Source: Parabacteroides merdae ATCC 43184
Lineage (GTDB): Bacteria > Bacteroidota > Bacteroidia > Bacteroidales > Tannerellaceae
Assembly: GCF_025151215.1 (NCBI RefSeq)
Contig: NZ_CP102286.1
Coordinates: forward strand, 2,294,001-2,358,000
DNA length: 64,000 bases
Direction of reading: 5' to 3'
Made by a program: the position numbers and the translations under genes. A model generated the notes under the pieces. It made no database searches. It worked only from the letters and a program-made list of their open reading frames with translations, and had not been told where the DNA came from. Below are positions 34,678 through 43,313 of this stretch, piece after piece; the stretch's first letter is position 1; every line of letters starts with the position of its first letter.

Positions 34678-36108
34678 ATGTTGACAACAATGATCATCGT
34701 GTTCCTGATAGGATATTTACTTATCGCTCTGGAACATCCGCTAAAAATCAATAAAGCGGGAACAGCACTCCTGACTGGAACAATCCTTTGGGTTTTATAT
34801 ACATTTGGGGCCCCTCAATTTATTCCGACCGCTTCAGCCGAAGAATTTAAACTTTTTTTAGACGCATTCCCATTCATAAAGGATCTGCCCTATGCAGACC
34901 AGTGTATCCGTTTCGTCATCGACCATCAGATACTGGATAGTATCGGTGAGATCGCAGAGACTTTGATCTTCCTGATCGGGGCGATGATCACCGTAGAACT
35001 CGTCGATTCTCACGGAGGGTTTATGTTCATCACCAACCGCATCACCACCAACAGCAAGCGGAAGTTATTGTTCGTCATTGCTACGATCACCTTTTTCATG
35101 TCGGCAGTCCTGGATAACCTGACTACTTCCATCGTCATGGTCATGCTGATCCGAAAATTGATCGGCAATTATAAGGAGCGCTGGATTTTCGGCAGCATCA
35201 TCGTGATTGCCGCCAACAGCGGCGGGGCTTGGTCGCCCATCGGCGACGTGACAACGATCATGCTGTGGGTAAGGGGAAATATCTCGACTTCGGCAACGAT
35301 CCCGCATCTCTTTTTACCGAGCCTCGTATCGGCATTAGTCCCGGTATTGATCATATCCCGCTATTTGCACGGCAAAGTTACACCTCCCAACGCTTTTGAG
35401 GAAAACCGTGACAACCTTCTATTAAAAGTATTGAAAGCGAACGAAAAACTAGCGATCCTCTGCATCGGCGTGTTCTGTCTGCTGTTCGTCCCGGTGTTTA
35501 AAACGATCACGCACCTGCCCCCTTTCATGGGGATTTTGATGGGAGTCGGTATCCTGTGGATATTCACTGAATTGATGTACCGGAAAACTCCGATCAACGA
35601 GGACCTGAAACTCCGTTTATCGAAAGTAGTGAGCCGTATAGACGGAGCTACTCTGATGTTCTTCCTCGGTATCTTACTGGCTGTGGACGCACTGCGTTGC
35701 AGTGGTGTTTTGGGCAGTTTTTCCCTCTGGTTGGACGATACGATCGGCAATGTATATGCCGTCAACCTGATTATCGGAACGCTCTCCGCCATCGTCGATA
35801 ACGTTCCGCTCGTCGCCGGTGCTATCGGAATGTACCCCGTTGCCTCGGATGCGATGGTCGCTACGGCTGCTGATCCGGCTTATATAGCCAATTTCGTACA
35901 AGACGGCGTGTTCTGGCAATTCCTAGCCTATTGTGCCGGCGTGGGTGGCAGCATGCTGATCATCGGTTCTGCTGCCGGAGTTGTCGTTATGGGACTGGAA
36001 GGGATTAATTTCATCTGGTATCTAAAAAGAATCTCGTTGCTCGCACTGGCCGGCTATCTGTCGGGAGCCGCTGTTTACATCCTACAAAATGTACTATTAG
36101 GCATATAA
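34678..36108 (+). CDS. nhaD: NhaD-type sodium:proton antiporter
   Basis: This 476-residue inner-membrane protein of the IT superfamily has about 12 helices. It shows the NhaD features FLIGAMITVELVDSHGGF, VLDNLTTSIVMVMLIRKL, AANSGGAWSPIGDVTTIMLW and the repeated-half counterpart SAIVDNVPLVAGAIGMYP. Conserved Asp/Asn/Thr residues in the two re-entrant segments probably bind Na+. It exports Na+ (or Li+) in exchange for H+, helping pH and salt balance. A -7 box for the next gene begins 13 nt after its stop. Confidence 0.95.
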   Translation: MLTTMIIVFLIGYLLIALEHPLKINKAGTALLTGTILWVLYTFGAPQFIPTASAEEFKLFLDAFPFIKDLPYADQCIRFVIDHQILDSIGEIAETLIFLIGAMITVELVDSHGGFMFITNRITTNSKRKLLFVIATITFFMSAVLDNLTTSIVMVMLIRKLIGNYKERWIFGSIIVIAANSGGAWSPIGDVTTIMLWVRGNISTSATIPHLFLPSLVSALVPVLIISRYLHGKVTPPNAFEENRDNLLLKVLKANEKLAILCIGVFCLLFVPVFKTITHLPPFMGILMGVGILWIFTELMYRKTPINEDLKLRLSKVVSRIDGATLMFFLGILLAVDALRCSGVLGSFSLWLDDTIGNVYAVNLIIGTLSAIVDNVPLVAGAIGMYPVASDAMVATAADPAYIANFVQDGVFWQFLAYCAGVGGSMLIIGSAAGVVVMGLEGINFIWYLKRISLLALAGYLSGAAVYILQNVLLGI

Positions 36109-36120
36109 AAAGATTCTTAT

Positions 36121-36128
36121 TATATTTG
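36121..36128 (+). promoter_or_regulatory. -7 box upstream of a conserved hypothetical gene
   Basis: TATATTTG (TAnnTTTG) lies 26 nt before the start at 36154 and immediately after nhaD. Confidence 0.4.
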
Positions 36129-36153
36129 TCGGCAATAAATATAAATATACACA

Positions 36154-36789
36154 ATGAATTTCATTTCCAAACTATTCAAGAAGAAAGAAGAAGAAACAGA
36201 AGTCGTATCGAAAGGCTCCGTAGAGGAGTTCGTTACGCTGATCCGCGTGTATTACCAGGCGGTAATGGCTGTGCAGTTAGGTATCACCAACCTCAATATA
36301 TTGAACGATATGGCGTTGTTCAAACGGATGCTTAAGATCCCGACTCAGAACAACAAGTTGGGCATAGCCGAGAAATCCCGTTCCCGCAAAATCCTAATGC
36401 AGGAATACGGGCTGAACGAAAACTTCTTCAAGGAAATCGATGCCTCCATCAAAAAGAACTGCAAGACGCAGAACGACATCAAATCCTATTTCATCATGTA
36501 TCAGGGATTCAACAACGACCTGTTCTCCCTGCTCGACAACCTGATGCAATGGAAATTCCGCTTCTCCATGCTAGTGAAGAAACTGTTATATTCGCAGACA
36601 CAGAAGACCATCCATGAGATTGTAACCCGTTCGGAATGGAAAGATGTCAGCGTTCAGAAAGTTGCCTGGAGAATACGGAAATACAAAGAAACGCTCGGCT
36701 ATTCGGAAGAATGGATGACCGACTTCGTGTACAATGTCGTGCTGATGGCCAAAGAAGATGCCAAAAGACAGAAGAAAGAAGACAAATAA
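36154..36789 (+). CDS. Conserved hypothetical cytoplasmic protein
   Basis: I do not recognise a named family for this 211-residue protein. It has no signal peptide or membrane segment. It opens with a basic/acidic patch (FKKKEEETEVVSKGSVEE), followed by an all-helical body with many aromatic and Lys residues (FKRMLKIPTQNNKLGIAEKS, WKFRFSMLVKKLLYSQTQ) and a Lys/Asp-rich end. The codon use matches its neighbours. It is followed 12 nt later by the ArsC-like gene and then the glycosylase-like gene, so the three are probably one transcript. Confidence 0.8.
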   Translation: MNFISKLFKKKEEETEVVSKGSVEEFVTLIRVYYQAVMAVQLGITNLNILNDMALFKRMLKIPTQNNKLGIAEKSRSRKILMQEYGLNENFFKEIDASIKKNCKTQNDIKSYFIMYQGFNNDLFSLLDNLMQWKFRFSMLVKKLLYSQTQKTIHEIVTRSEWKDVSVQKVAWRIRKYKETLGYSEEWMTDFVYNVVLMAKEDAKRQKKEDK

Positions 36790-36801
36790 CATCATGACTA
36801 T

Positions 36802-37158
36802 ATGAGCTACCTGTTCTTAGAATACCCGAAATGCAACACCTGCCGAAATGCAAAAAAATGGCTGGATGAGCATAAAATAACGTACGAGGATCGTCATATC
36901 ATCGATCGCAATCCTTCTGTCGAAGAACTGACAGAATGGATCAAACGCAGCAAGCTTCCTTTGAAAAACTTTTTCAACACCAGCGGACTGGTTTATAAGG
37001 AGATGAAATTGAAGGACAAGTTGCCTGCGATGAGCGAAGCGGAACAGATCGCTTTGCTGGCTTCGGACGGCAAATTGATCAAGCGCCCTTTGCTGATCAG
37101 TGAAAATCAAGTTTTGGTCGGTTTCAAAGCGGACGAATGGAACAACCTGGTAAAATAA
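36802..37158 (+). CDS. ArsC/Spx-family (YffB-like) thioredoxin-fold protein
   Basis: This 118-residue protein has the N-terminal redox motif YPKCNTCRNAKKWLDEH with a CxxC. The mid-sequence IDRNPSVEELTEWIKRS and NTSGLVYKEMKLKDKL follow, and the end is DGKLIKRPLLISENQVLVGF. This is the pattern of the Spx/MgsR/YffB branch of the ArsC superfamily. True arsenate reductase activity is uncertain because the Arg triad cannot be confirmed by eye and there are no other ars genes. The stop codon overlaps the next start (TAATG), indicating translational coupling. Confidence 0.88.
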   Translation: MSYLFLEYPKCNTCRNAKKWLDEHKITYEDRHIIDRNPSVEELTEWIKRSKLPLKNFFNTSGLVYKEMKLKDKLPAMSEAEQIALLASDGKLIKRPLLISENQVLVGFKADEWNNLVK

Positions 37159-37751
37159 TGAAAACGCCAGCCACTCAGCCGATAGAGCAACATCCGTTAG
37201 GGTTCTTCCTCCCGGAAAACACGAAATTATTGATGCTGGGCAGTTTCCCACCTCCGCGTGCACGCTGGTCGATGAATTTCTACTATCCGAATATCCAAAA
37301 CGACATGTGGCGGATACTCGGACTGGTTTTCTATAACGATAAAGAATATTTCTTAGAAACCAAAAAGGCTTTCAGTGAAGAGAAAGCAAAAGCCTTCTGC
37401 CGGGAAAAAGGGATCGGAATCGGTGATACGGCTATGGAAATCATCCGTTTAAAGAATAATGCTTCCGACAACTTCCTGCAAGTGGTCACACCGTTGAACC
37501 CGGTTGAGGTTCTGGCCAAAATACCAGAATGCGAAGCAATCGTCGTAACAGGTCAAAAGGCAATGGACACGCTTATCGCCACGCTGCCTCCGGTTGAAGA
37601 ACCCAAAGTCGGCTCCTACTCCCGTTTCACCCTGTCGAGCCGCATTTTCCATCTCTACCGCATGCCTTCTTCCTCCCGGGCTTACCCCAAGCCGTTAGAG
37701 GAAAAGGCCGCAGTATATAAACAGATGTTTGAAGATTTAAAGATGATATAA
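37158..37751 (+). CDS. Uracil-DNA glycosylase superfamily protein (MUG-like)
   Basis: This 197-residue protein starts at the ATG that overlaps the previous stop (TAATG at 37156-37160). The glycosylase-fold motif 1 is LLMLGSFPPPRARWSMNFYY. The region with NDMWRILGLVF and the closing ...RMPSSSRAYPKPLEEK is typical of a MUG/TDG-like subgroup in Bacteroidota. It probably excises mismatched uracil or thymine, but the exact base is unproven. Motif 2 (PSSSRAY) is a variant of the NPS/NPSGLN kind. It ends 33 nt from the convergent glutamine synthetase gene. Confidence 0.8.
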   Translation: MKTPATQPIEQHPLGFFLPENTKLLMLGSFPPPRARWSMNFYYPNIQNDMWRILGLVFYNDKEYFLETKKAFSEEKAKAFCREKGIGIGDTAMEIIRLKNNASDNFLQVVTPLNPVEVLAKIPECEAIVVTGQKAMDTLIATLPPVEEPKVGSYSRFTLSSRIFHLYRMPSSSRAYPKPLEEKAAVYKQMFEDLKMI

Positions 37752-37784
37752 ATCAGTCACTTTCGGCTTAATTCCAAAGTAACA

Positions 37785-39287
37785 TCATCCGCAATGAAAA
37801 TACCGGTTCACCAGTTCAAGCATTCCTTCCGGATCATTTTTCAAGTCTTCACGTAATGTCGTGTCGTTATAACTTACCAATTTCTTTATGATACCGTCGA
37901 TCATGCTCGGACTAAAGACATTATGCTGTTCGAATATCCCCCTCTGCTGTTGCAGACGTTTGGCAGAGGCGGCACAGCTATCCGGCAGTTGGTCCAATGT
38001 TTCCAAACGAGCCTTGTTTTCTTCCTGATGAATATTCACGTTCACATAAGTCTTTTCTGCAATATCCAACGCATCCGGGATTTCAAACCCGTAGCGGCAA
38101 GCGACCGCCAATCCCGCCAACAACTGATATAAATCGGCCGATCCGTCCGGCGAACGCATTTCGACCGTCTGCTTCTGCGTCGTGTCATAATGACTATCTG
38201 CCTCCAACGGGTTTGCCAGCGAACACATATCCTTCTTGGCAGCCCACCCCAACGGAACACGCACTAAAACAGAGCGGTTACGGTCGCCCCAGCAAATATT
38301 CGTCGGAGCCTCCTGGTGAGGAACCAGACGGAAATAAGAAGTCGGATTCGTATTGCCGAAAGCCGTAATGGACGGAGCTAACTTCATCATGCCGGCAATT
38401 GCCTTACGAGCCGTTTCCGACAAAACGCCATCCTGCAACATCTGATTCTTGCCATCCTTCATAATACGCATATGTATATGCAGACCGGAACCCGCTTTTC
38501 CAGCCGTGATCTTCGGAGCAAACGTAATGTTCAACCCGTACTCGTATGCCAGATTACGGATCACCCATTTGGCGATCATCAACTGGTCGGCGGCATCTTC
38601 CACCCGCGTAGGCAGGAATTCAATCTCATTCTGTTCATATATTTTACCATTCAAGGTAAAATTACCAACTTCCGAATGCCCGTATTTTATCTGTCCTCCC
38701 GCTTGTGCGATATATTGCATACATTGCGTACGGAACTGGTTGAACTTCGCATAAGGCCCCGATTCATGATATCCGCGTTGATCAGTTGCCGGGAACAAAT
38801 CTTCCTCATCCGCAATCACATAATACTCCAGCTCTCCCATCGCCTCGAACTGCATACCTGTCACATCCGAAAACGCCTTGCTTGCCTTGTGCAGCGTATA
38901 TTCAGGCGAGCTTTCCAGCGGTTCGCCATCCTTATTAAAGAACGAGCACAGCATGCTCAACGTCGGCAATTCGGAAAAAGGATCGATAAACGCCGTACGG
39001 AAACGCGGAATCACATACAAGTCGCTGCTACCCGCCTCGATAAACGAAAACAGGCTAGAACCGTCCACACGTTCCCCGCAGGTCAGGATTGCATCCAGAT
39101 ATGCAGCATTGTTAATAACAAAATTCAATGTTTTCAAGCGCCCGTCACCGGCAGGATACATAAAGTTCACCATCCGGATATTCTTCTCCTTAATGTACGA
39201 TACGATATCCGCCTTTGTAAATTCGGCAGATGGCTTCTGAAGGAACTCAACCAAAAGGTTGGCATTCATGTCTAATTCGTCTTTCAT
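37785..39287 (-). CDS. glnA: Glutamine synthetase (type I-like catalytic domain)
   Basis: This protein of about 500 residues starts at MKDELDMNANLLVEF; ATG codons at 39329 and 39269 are alternatives. GS makes glutamine from glutamate and ammonia. A beta-grasp N-domain (about 20-110) is followed by the catalytic domain with FEAMGELEYYV, EIEFLPTRVEDAADQL, ITAGKAGSGLHIHM, GDRNRSVLVRVP and the catalytic Arg in VEMRSPDGSADLYQ. It is much shorter than the GSIII enzyme of Bacteroides and lacks the usual adenylylation Tyr loop as far as I can see. It may be a secondary GS or GS-like ligase. Confidence 0.88.
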   Translation of the reverse strand: MKDELDMNANLLVEFLQKPSAEFTKADIVSYIKEKNIRMVNFMYPAGDGRLKTLNFVINNAAYLDAILTCGERVDGSSLFSFIEAGSSDLYVIPRFRTAFIDPFSELPTLSMLCSFFNKDGEPLESSPEYTLHKASKAFSDVTGMQFEAMGELEYYVIADEEDLFPATDQRGYHESGPYAKFNQFRTQCMQYIAQAGGQIKYGHSEVGNFTLNGKIYEQNEIEFLPTRVEDAADQLMIAKWVIRNLAYEYGLNITFAPKITAGKAGSGLHIHMRIMKDGKNQMLQDGVLSETARKAIAGMMKLAPSITAFGNTNPTSYFRLVPHQEAPTNICWGDRNRSVLVRVPLGWAAKKDMCSLANPLEADSHYDTTQKQTVEMRSPDGSADLYQLLAGLAVACRYGFEIPDALDIAEKTYVNVNIHQEENKARLETLDQLPDSCAASAKRLQQQRGIFEQHNVFSPSMIDGIIKKLVSYNDTTLREDLKNDPEGMLELVNRYFHCG

Positions 39288-39420
39288 GTCTTTGTCGATT
39301 GTTTGTATAATTATATACCCGATTAACAACTCTATTACACCAAAGATAGGAAAGAAATTCCGGGAATCACCAAAGAATCGAGAAAATAAGTGGTTTCATC
39401 AACTATTTTTCGTACATATA

Positions 39421-39451
39421 GTTGGAATTATAGAATATTCTCTTACCTTTG
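39421..39451 (+). promoter_or_regulatory. tRNA-Trp promoter
   Basis: A GTTG -33-like box (39421-39424), 19 nt, and TACCTTTG at 39444-39451. The mature tRNA starts 12 nt downstream. Confidence 0.6.
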
Positions 39452-39462
39452 CACCCGCAAAC

Positions 39463-39538
39463 ACGGAAGTAGCTCAGTTGGTAGAGCACTGGTCTCCAAA
39501 ACCAGGTGTCGGGAGTTCGAGCCTCTCCTTCCGTGCCA
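39463..39538 (+). tRNA. tRNA-Trp (CCA)
   Basis: This is a 76-nt tRNA with acceptor ACGGAAG/CTTCCGT, anticodon stem CTGGT-CTCCAAA-ACCAG (anticodon CCA), T arm GGGAG-TTCGAGC-CTCTC with wobble, discriminator G, and an encoded 3' CCA. An accessory region begins right after it. Confidence 0.95.
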
Positions 39539-39546
39539 AAAGGAAA

Positions 39547-39882
39547 TCATTTCGATTTCAACAATTCCGCAATCTGTTCCCCAAACACAATATTCAATAT
39601 CTGATCTTTTTTATCGCTGTCCAATTTTATTTGCAGAACAGCTTCGGTCGATGTTCCATTCCCTTTCGCCATAACATATTTATCGGGAAATGTAATAACA
39701 TCTATTACAGACATCTGCAAAGCATTTGCAATTTGCAATAGCGTATTATATTTCAATTCGCGTTCACCCGACATGATCAAGCTAAATCCAGCCTGCTTCA
39801 TACCAATCTGCATAGCAAGATATTCCTGCGAATAGCCTCTATTTCTTCGAATTGTATCTATATTCTCCAATATACTGTTCAT
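39547..39882 (-). CDS. XRE-family helix-turn-helix regulator
   Basis: This 111-residue protein has an N-terminal Cro/C1-type HTH (residues about 5-62: TIRRNRGYSQEYLAMQIGMK, FSLIMSGERELKYNTLLQIA). A short C-terminal part follows, with VLQIKLDSDKKDQILNIVFG, which may dimerise. Its stop is 9 nt from the end of tRNA-Trp, facing it. It is divergent from the SusC gene, with a 335-bp shared region holding TTGCA/TGCAA half-sites. It could control itself or the SusC/D operon, though SusC/D genes are more often governed by ECF sigma, hybrid two-component or SusR-type proteins. Confidence 0.87.
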   Translation of the reverse strand: MNSILENIDTIRRNRGYSQEYLAMQIGMKQAGFSLIMSGERELKYNTLLQIANALQMSVIDVITFPDKYVMAKGNGTSTEAVLQIKLDSDKKDQILNIVFGEQIAELLKSK

Positions 39883-40217
39883 ACTTTCAAATTAACAATT
39901 GTCTAAGAAGAAAATAAGCATACATCGTAATATTTTATTGCGATTATTTTTGCATATATAACATTTTGCAATATCTTTGCTGCTGATACAATTTAAAACT
40001 ATTAACGAGGATTGTGTTTACAAAACTCATTCTTAAATCAATCAAGAGAGTTGTTAACCTATAAAGATATAATCAAATGTGTAAATTTTTATCTAAAATA
40101 TATGTTCCACCTAATACATGTTGCCTATGATCTATCATCTCTAAATTCCGTTTTTTTAGCTGGATAGCAATATCCATATTAGTTTTTTAACCTTATATTC
40201 ATTTAATATCCAAACAC
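39883..40217. other. Divergent regulatory region between the XRE and susC genes
   Basis: This is 335 bp of AT-rich DNA with no gene. It holds the strong promoter at 39949-39979 and a TTGCA-12-TGCAA inverted repeat between its boxes (39951-39971). About 240 nt of leader follow before susC, unusually long for this window. Confidence 0.6.
39949..39979 (+). promoter_or_regulatory. Promoter of the SusC/SusD operon, with possible operator
   Basis: TTTG (39949-39952), 19 nt, TATCTTTG (39972-39979): a perfect match to the Bacteroidota consensus. TTGCA at 39951 and TGCAA at 39967-39971 form an inverted repeat between the boxes, a suitable place for a repressor such as the divergent XRE protein. Confidence 0.65.
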
Positions 40218-43200
40218 ATGGAAAGATATTCTTTAAACCATTTATTCAGGATGCTCGGCTGTTTTATGCTTTGCATCATGTTTACAGCAACGGCATTCGC
40301 ACAACAAAAGACTATAAAAGGAACTGTTGTGGATGCGACCGGTGAGCCCTTAATCGGTGTCAACGTATCAGTAAAAGGGACAACAATCGGTATAATCACC
40401 GATATTGACGGCAATTACACATTGGAAGTTCCCTCCAAATCAACTATCGTCTTTTCTTACATCGGCTATCAAACTCAAGAGGTTGCAGTAAGTAACCAAT
40501 CAACGATCAATGTAACTTTAAAAGAAGACACTCAAAAACTGGAAGAAGTCGTAGTAGTCGGCTACGGCACACAAAAGAAAGTGACTGTAACCGGTTCTGT
40601 TGCCAGTGTATCCGGCGAAGAACTGAAAGCCTCACCGACAACCAACCTTACCAACGGCATGGTAGGCCGTATGCCAGGTGTTATCGGTTTTCAGACAGCT
40701 GATGAACCGGGTGGTGGCGGTACCACAATTCGTATACGTGGTACAAATTCTTTAGGCAGTAATGACCCATTGGTTGTAATCGATGGTGTGCCCGACCGTG
40801 ATGGTGGTATGAACCGATTGAACCCGACTGAAATTGAATCAATCTCCGTATTGAAAGACGCATCTGCCGCCATCTATGGTGCACGTGCAGCGAACGGTGT
40901 AATTTTAATTACAACAAAACGCGGAAAAGAAGGTAAACCAGTTGTTTCATTTAACGCAAGTGCAGGTTTCTCACAACCAACCCGTTTACCCAAAATGACT
41001 AATTCATACGAATATGCAACCATGTTGAACGAAGTTCTTCCGGGCTCTTTCTCTGACGAACAACTCGAAGGTTTCCGCACACACGCCAATCCGTGGAAAT
41101 ATCCAGACACCGACTGGTTTGATGAAATCGTAAAAGGCGCCTCTCCGCTATATCGTGCAGACATCGGCGTATCTGGTGGTACAGAAAAAGTAAAATATTA
41201 CGCAAACTTCGGAGCTAATGGTGAAGACGGTTTGTACAGAAATTCCGCCAATCGATACGATCAGTACAGTCTGCGTACGAACTTGGATGTCAAGACCAGT
41301 AAGTATGTTGATTTCCAATTAGGTGTAACAGCCCGCTTGGAGGACACTAAATATCCGGCTAAAGGAGCAGGTGATATTTTTGGTGCAGCCCGCCGTTCTC
41401 GTCCCGACCAGGTAGCATGGTGGCCTTCAGGCGAACCGGGACCTGCAGTTGAACGCGGTGACAACCCGGCTGTAACCAGCACTGACTTGGCAGGTTTCGA
41501 CCACTATAAGAACCAGTACATCCAAAACAATTTGTCAGTCAATATAAAAGTACCTTGGATCGAAGGTCTAACTTTACGCGGAAACGGTTCTTACGACATC
41601 CACTTCCAAAACCGCCGTTTGATGAAAAAACCGGTGTACTTGTACACATGGGATGGAACAACTGAAGGGAGCGAAGGATTGAGTGCATCCAAACAATGGT
41701 TGGACACTCCACAATTGGAACGTAAACACAGTGAGCAAATCGGTTGGATGCTAAACGGATTAATCGACTACAATCGTACATTCGGACAACACACTATAGG
41801 TGTTACTTTCGGTATGGAAGGACAGAAAAAGCAATACGAAGAAACATGGGCATTCCGTCAAGGTTTCATCTCCGATTCCAAACCGGAATTGAGTTTAGGG
41901 GGTGAAGAAGGGCAGTCTGCAAGAGGTTATTCTTGGAAAGAAACCCGATTGAACTATTTCGGACGTGCTTCTTATAACTACTTGGAACGCTACTTATTCG
42001 AATTTGTTTGGCGTGTAGATGGTTCTTACCGTTTCCCGAAAGAGAGCCGCTATGGATTCTTCCCCGGCGTTTCTTTAGCTTGGCGTGCTTCTGAAGAAAA
42101 TTGGTGGAAAGATAATATCCGCTTTATCGATTACTTCAAACTGCGTGGTTCGGTTTCTCAGACAGGTAACGATGCATTGGTAGACGGAGATGGCAACTAT
42201 GACCACTCCATCCAATATCTGACTACTTACGCATTCAACAATGCCGGTACTGTATTCGGTGGCCAGGAAAACAAACGTCTCTATCCGAGCCGTACTCCCA
42301 ACCCGAATATCACTTGGGAAGTGGGTACAACTTACAATGTCGGCTTAGACTTCAAATTCTTGCAGAATCGCCTGAGTTGGGAAACAGACGTTTTCTATCA
42401 CAAACGAACCAACATGCTGATCTCCCGTAATGCTTCTCTGCCTGAAATCACCGGTATCACATTACCTCGTGAAAACCTGGGAGAAATGAAGAATAGAGGC
42501 TTCGAATCATTGGTCAGCTGGCAGGATAAGATCGGAGAAGTCGAATATGGAGCATCTCTGAACATGACGTATGCACGCAACGAAATCACTTTTTGGGATG
42601 AAGTACAAAATGTGCCCGAATACCAATTCTCGACCGGCAGACCGGTAGGTAGCCGCAATATGTTACTCTACGTTGCAGACGGCATTTTCCATACACAAGC
42701 AGAAATTGATGAAGCACGTGCAAAAGGGTTATTATATTCAGACAACACCGTTCCGGGTGACATCCGTTTTAAAGATATGAATGGTGACGGTAAAATAGAT
42801 GGTTTGGATCGTATCCGTCCAGAGAAGAACCAGGAACCTCGTTTTGTTGCCGGTCTGACCCTGACAGCCAAGTGGAAAGGCTTCGATTTGATGATGTTAT
42901 GGCAGGGAGCAACCGGGGCTGAAGTGTATATCGAGACATGGTCAGGCTTAGTTGGCAACTTCTTGAAGAGCGACTACGACAAACGTTGGACACCGGAAAA
43001 TCCGTATTCGGAAGGACCGCGTACATGGGACCGTGAAAACCAGTATTGGATCAACAACGACAATACCTATTTCATGAGAAATGCCAACTACCTACGTCTG
43101 AAAAATATTGAATTGGGTTATACATTCAATTTCGAAGGATTGAAAAAAGCGGGCATTTCCAATTTGCGTCTTTACACCAACGGGACCAACTTGATTACCA

Positions 43201-43301
43201 TCGACGGTGTTAAAGATGCAGACCCAGAACAGCGTGACGCCAGTTTAGGAGGCTATCCTTTGAGAAAAATCATCAACTTCGGAGTTCAAGCAACATTTTA
43301 A
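40218..43301 (+). CDS. SusC/RagA-type TonB-linked outer-membrane receptor
   Basis: This 1027-residue outer-membrane transporter has a signal peptide (cleavage near AFAQQ). An N-terminal carboxypeptidase-D regulatory-like domain (about 30-115, GTVVDATGEPLIGVNVSVKG) precedes a plug domain with EEVVVVGYGTQKK, IRIRGTNSLGSNDPLVVIDG and SISVLKDASAAIYGARAANG. A 22-strand barrel follows and ends in F (NFGVQATF). It lacks the extra STN domain used for anti-sigma signalling. With the SusD protein encoded 12 nt downstream it imports an oligosaccharide or peptide. The substrate is unknown; the nearby beta-galactosidase hints at a galactoside. Confidence 0.97.
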   Translation: MERYSLNHLFRMLGCFMLCIMFTATAFAQQKTIKGTVVDATGEPLIGVNVSVKGTTIGIITDIDGNYTLEVPSKSTIVFSYIGYQTQEVAVSNQSTINVTLKEDTQKLEEVVVVGYGTQKKVTVTGSVASVSGEELKASPTTNLTNGMVGRMPGVIGFQTADEPGGGGTTIRIRGTNSLGSNDPLVVIDGVPDRDGGMNRLNPTEIESISVLKDASAAIYGARAANGVILITTKRGKEGKPVVSFNASAGFSQPTRLPKMTNSYEYATMLNEVLPGSFSDEQLEGFRTHANPWKYPDTDWFDEIVKGASPLYRADIGVSGGTEKVKYYANFGANGEDGLYRNSANRYDQYSLRTNLDVKTSKYVDFQLGVTARLEDTKYPAKGAGDIFGAARRSRPDQVAWWPSGEPGPAVERGDNPAVTSTDLAGFDHYKNQYIQNNLSVNIKVPWIEGLTLRGNGSYDIHFQNRRLMKKPVYLYTWDGTTEGSEGLSASKQWLDTPQLERKHSEQIGWMLNGLIDYNRTFGQHTIGVTFGMEGQKKQYEETWAFRQGFISDSKPELSLGGEEGQSARGYSWKETRLNYFGRASYNYLERYLFEFVWRVDGSYRFPKESRYGFFPGVSLAWRASEENWWKDNIRFIDYFKLRGSVSQTGNDALVDGDGNYDHSIQYLTTYAFNNAGTVFGGQENKRLYPSRTPNPNITWEVGTTYNVGLDFKFLQNRLSWETDVFYHKRTNMLISRNASLPEITGITLPRENLGEMKNRGFESLVSWQDKIGEVEYGASLNMTYARNEITFWDEVQNVPEYQFSTGRPVGSRNMLLYVADGIFHTQAEIDEARAKGLLYSDNTVPGDIRFKDMNGDGKIDGLDRIRPEKNQEPRFVAGLTLTAKWKGFDLMMLWQGATGAEVYIETWSGLVGNFLKSDYDKRWTPENPYSEGPRTWDRENQYWINNDNTYFMRNANYLRLKNIELGYTFNFEGLKKAGISNLRLYTNGTNLITIDGVKDADPEQRDASLGGYPLRKIINFGVQATF

Positions 43302-43313
43302 AAGATAATTATT

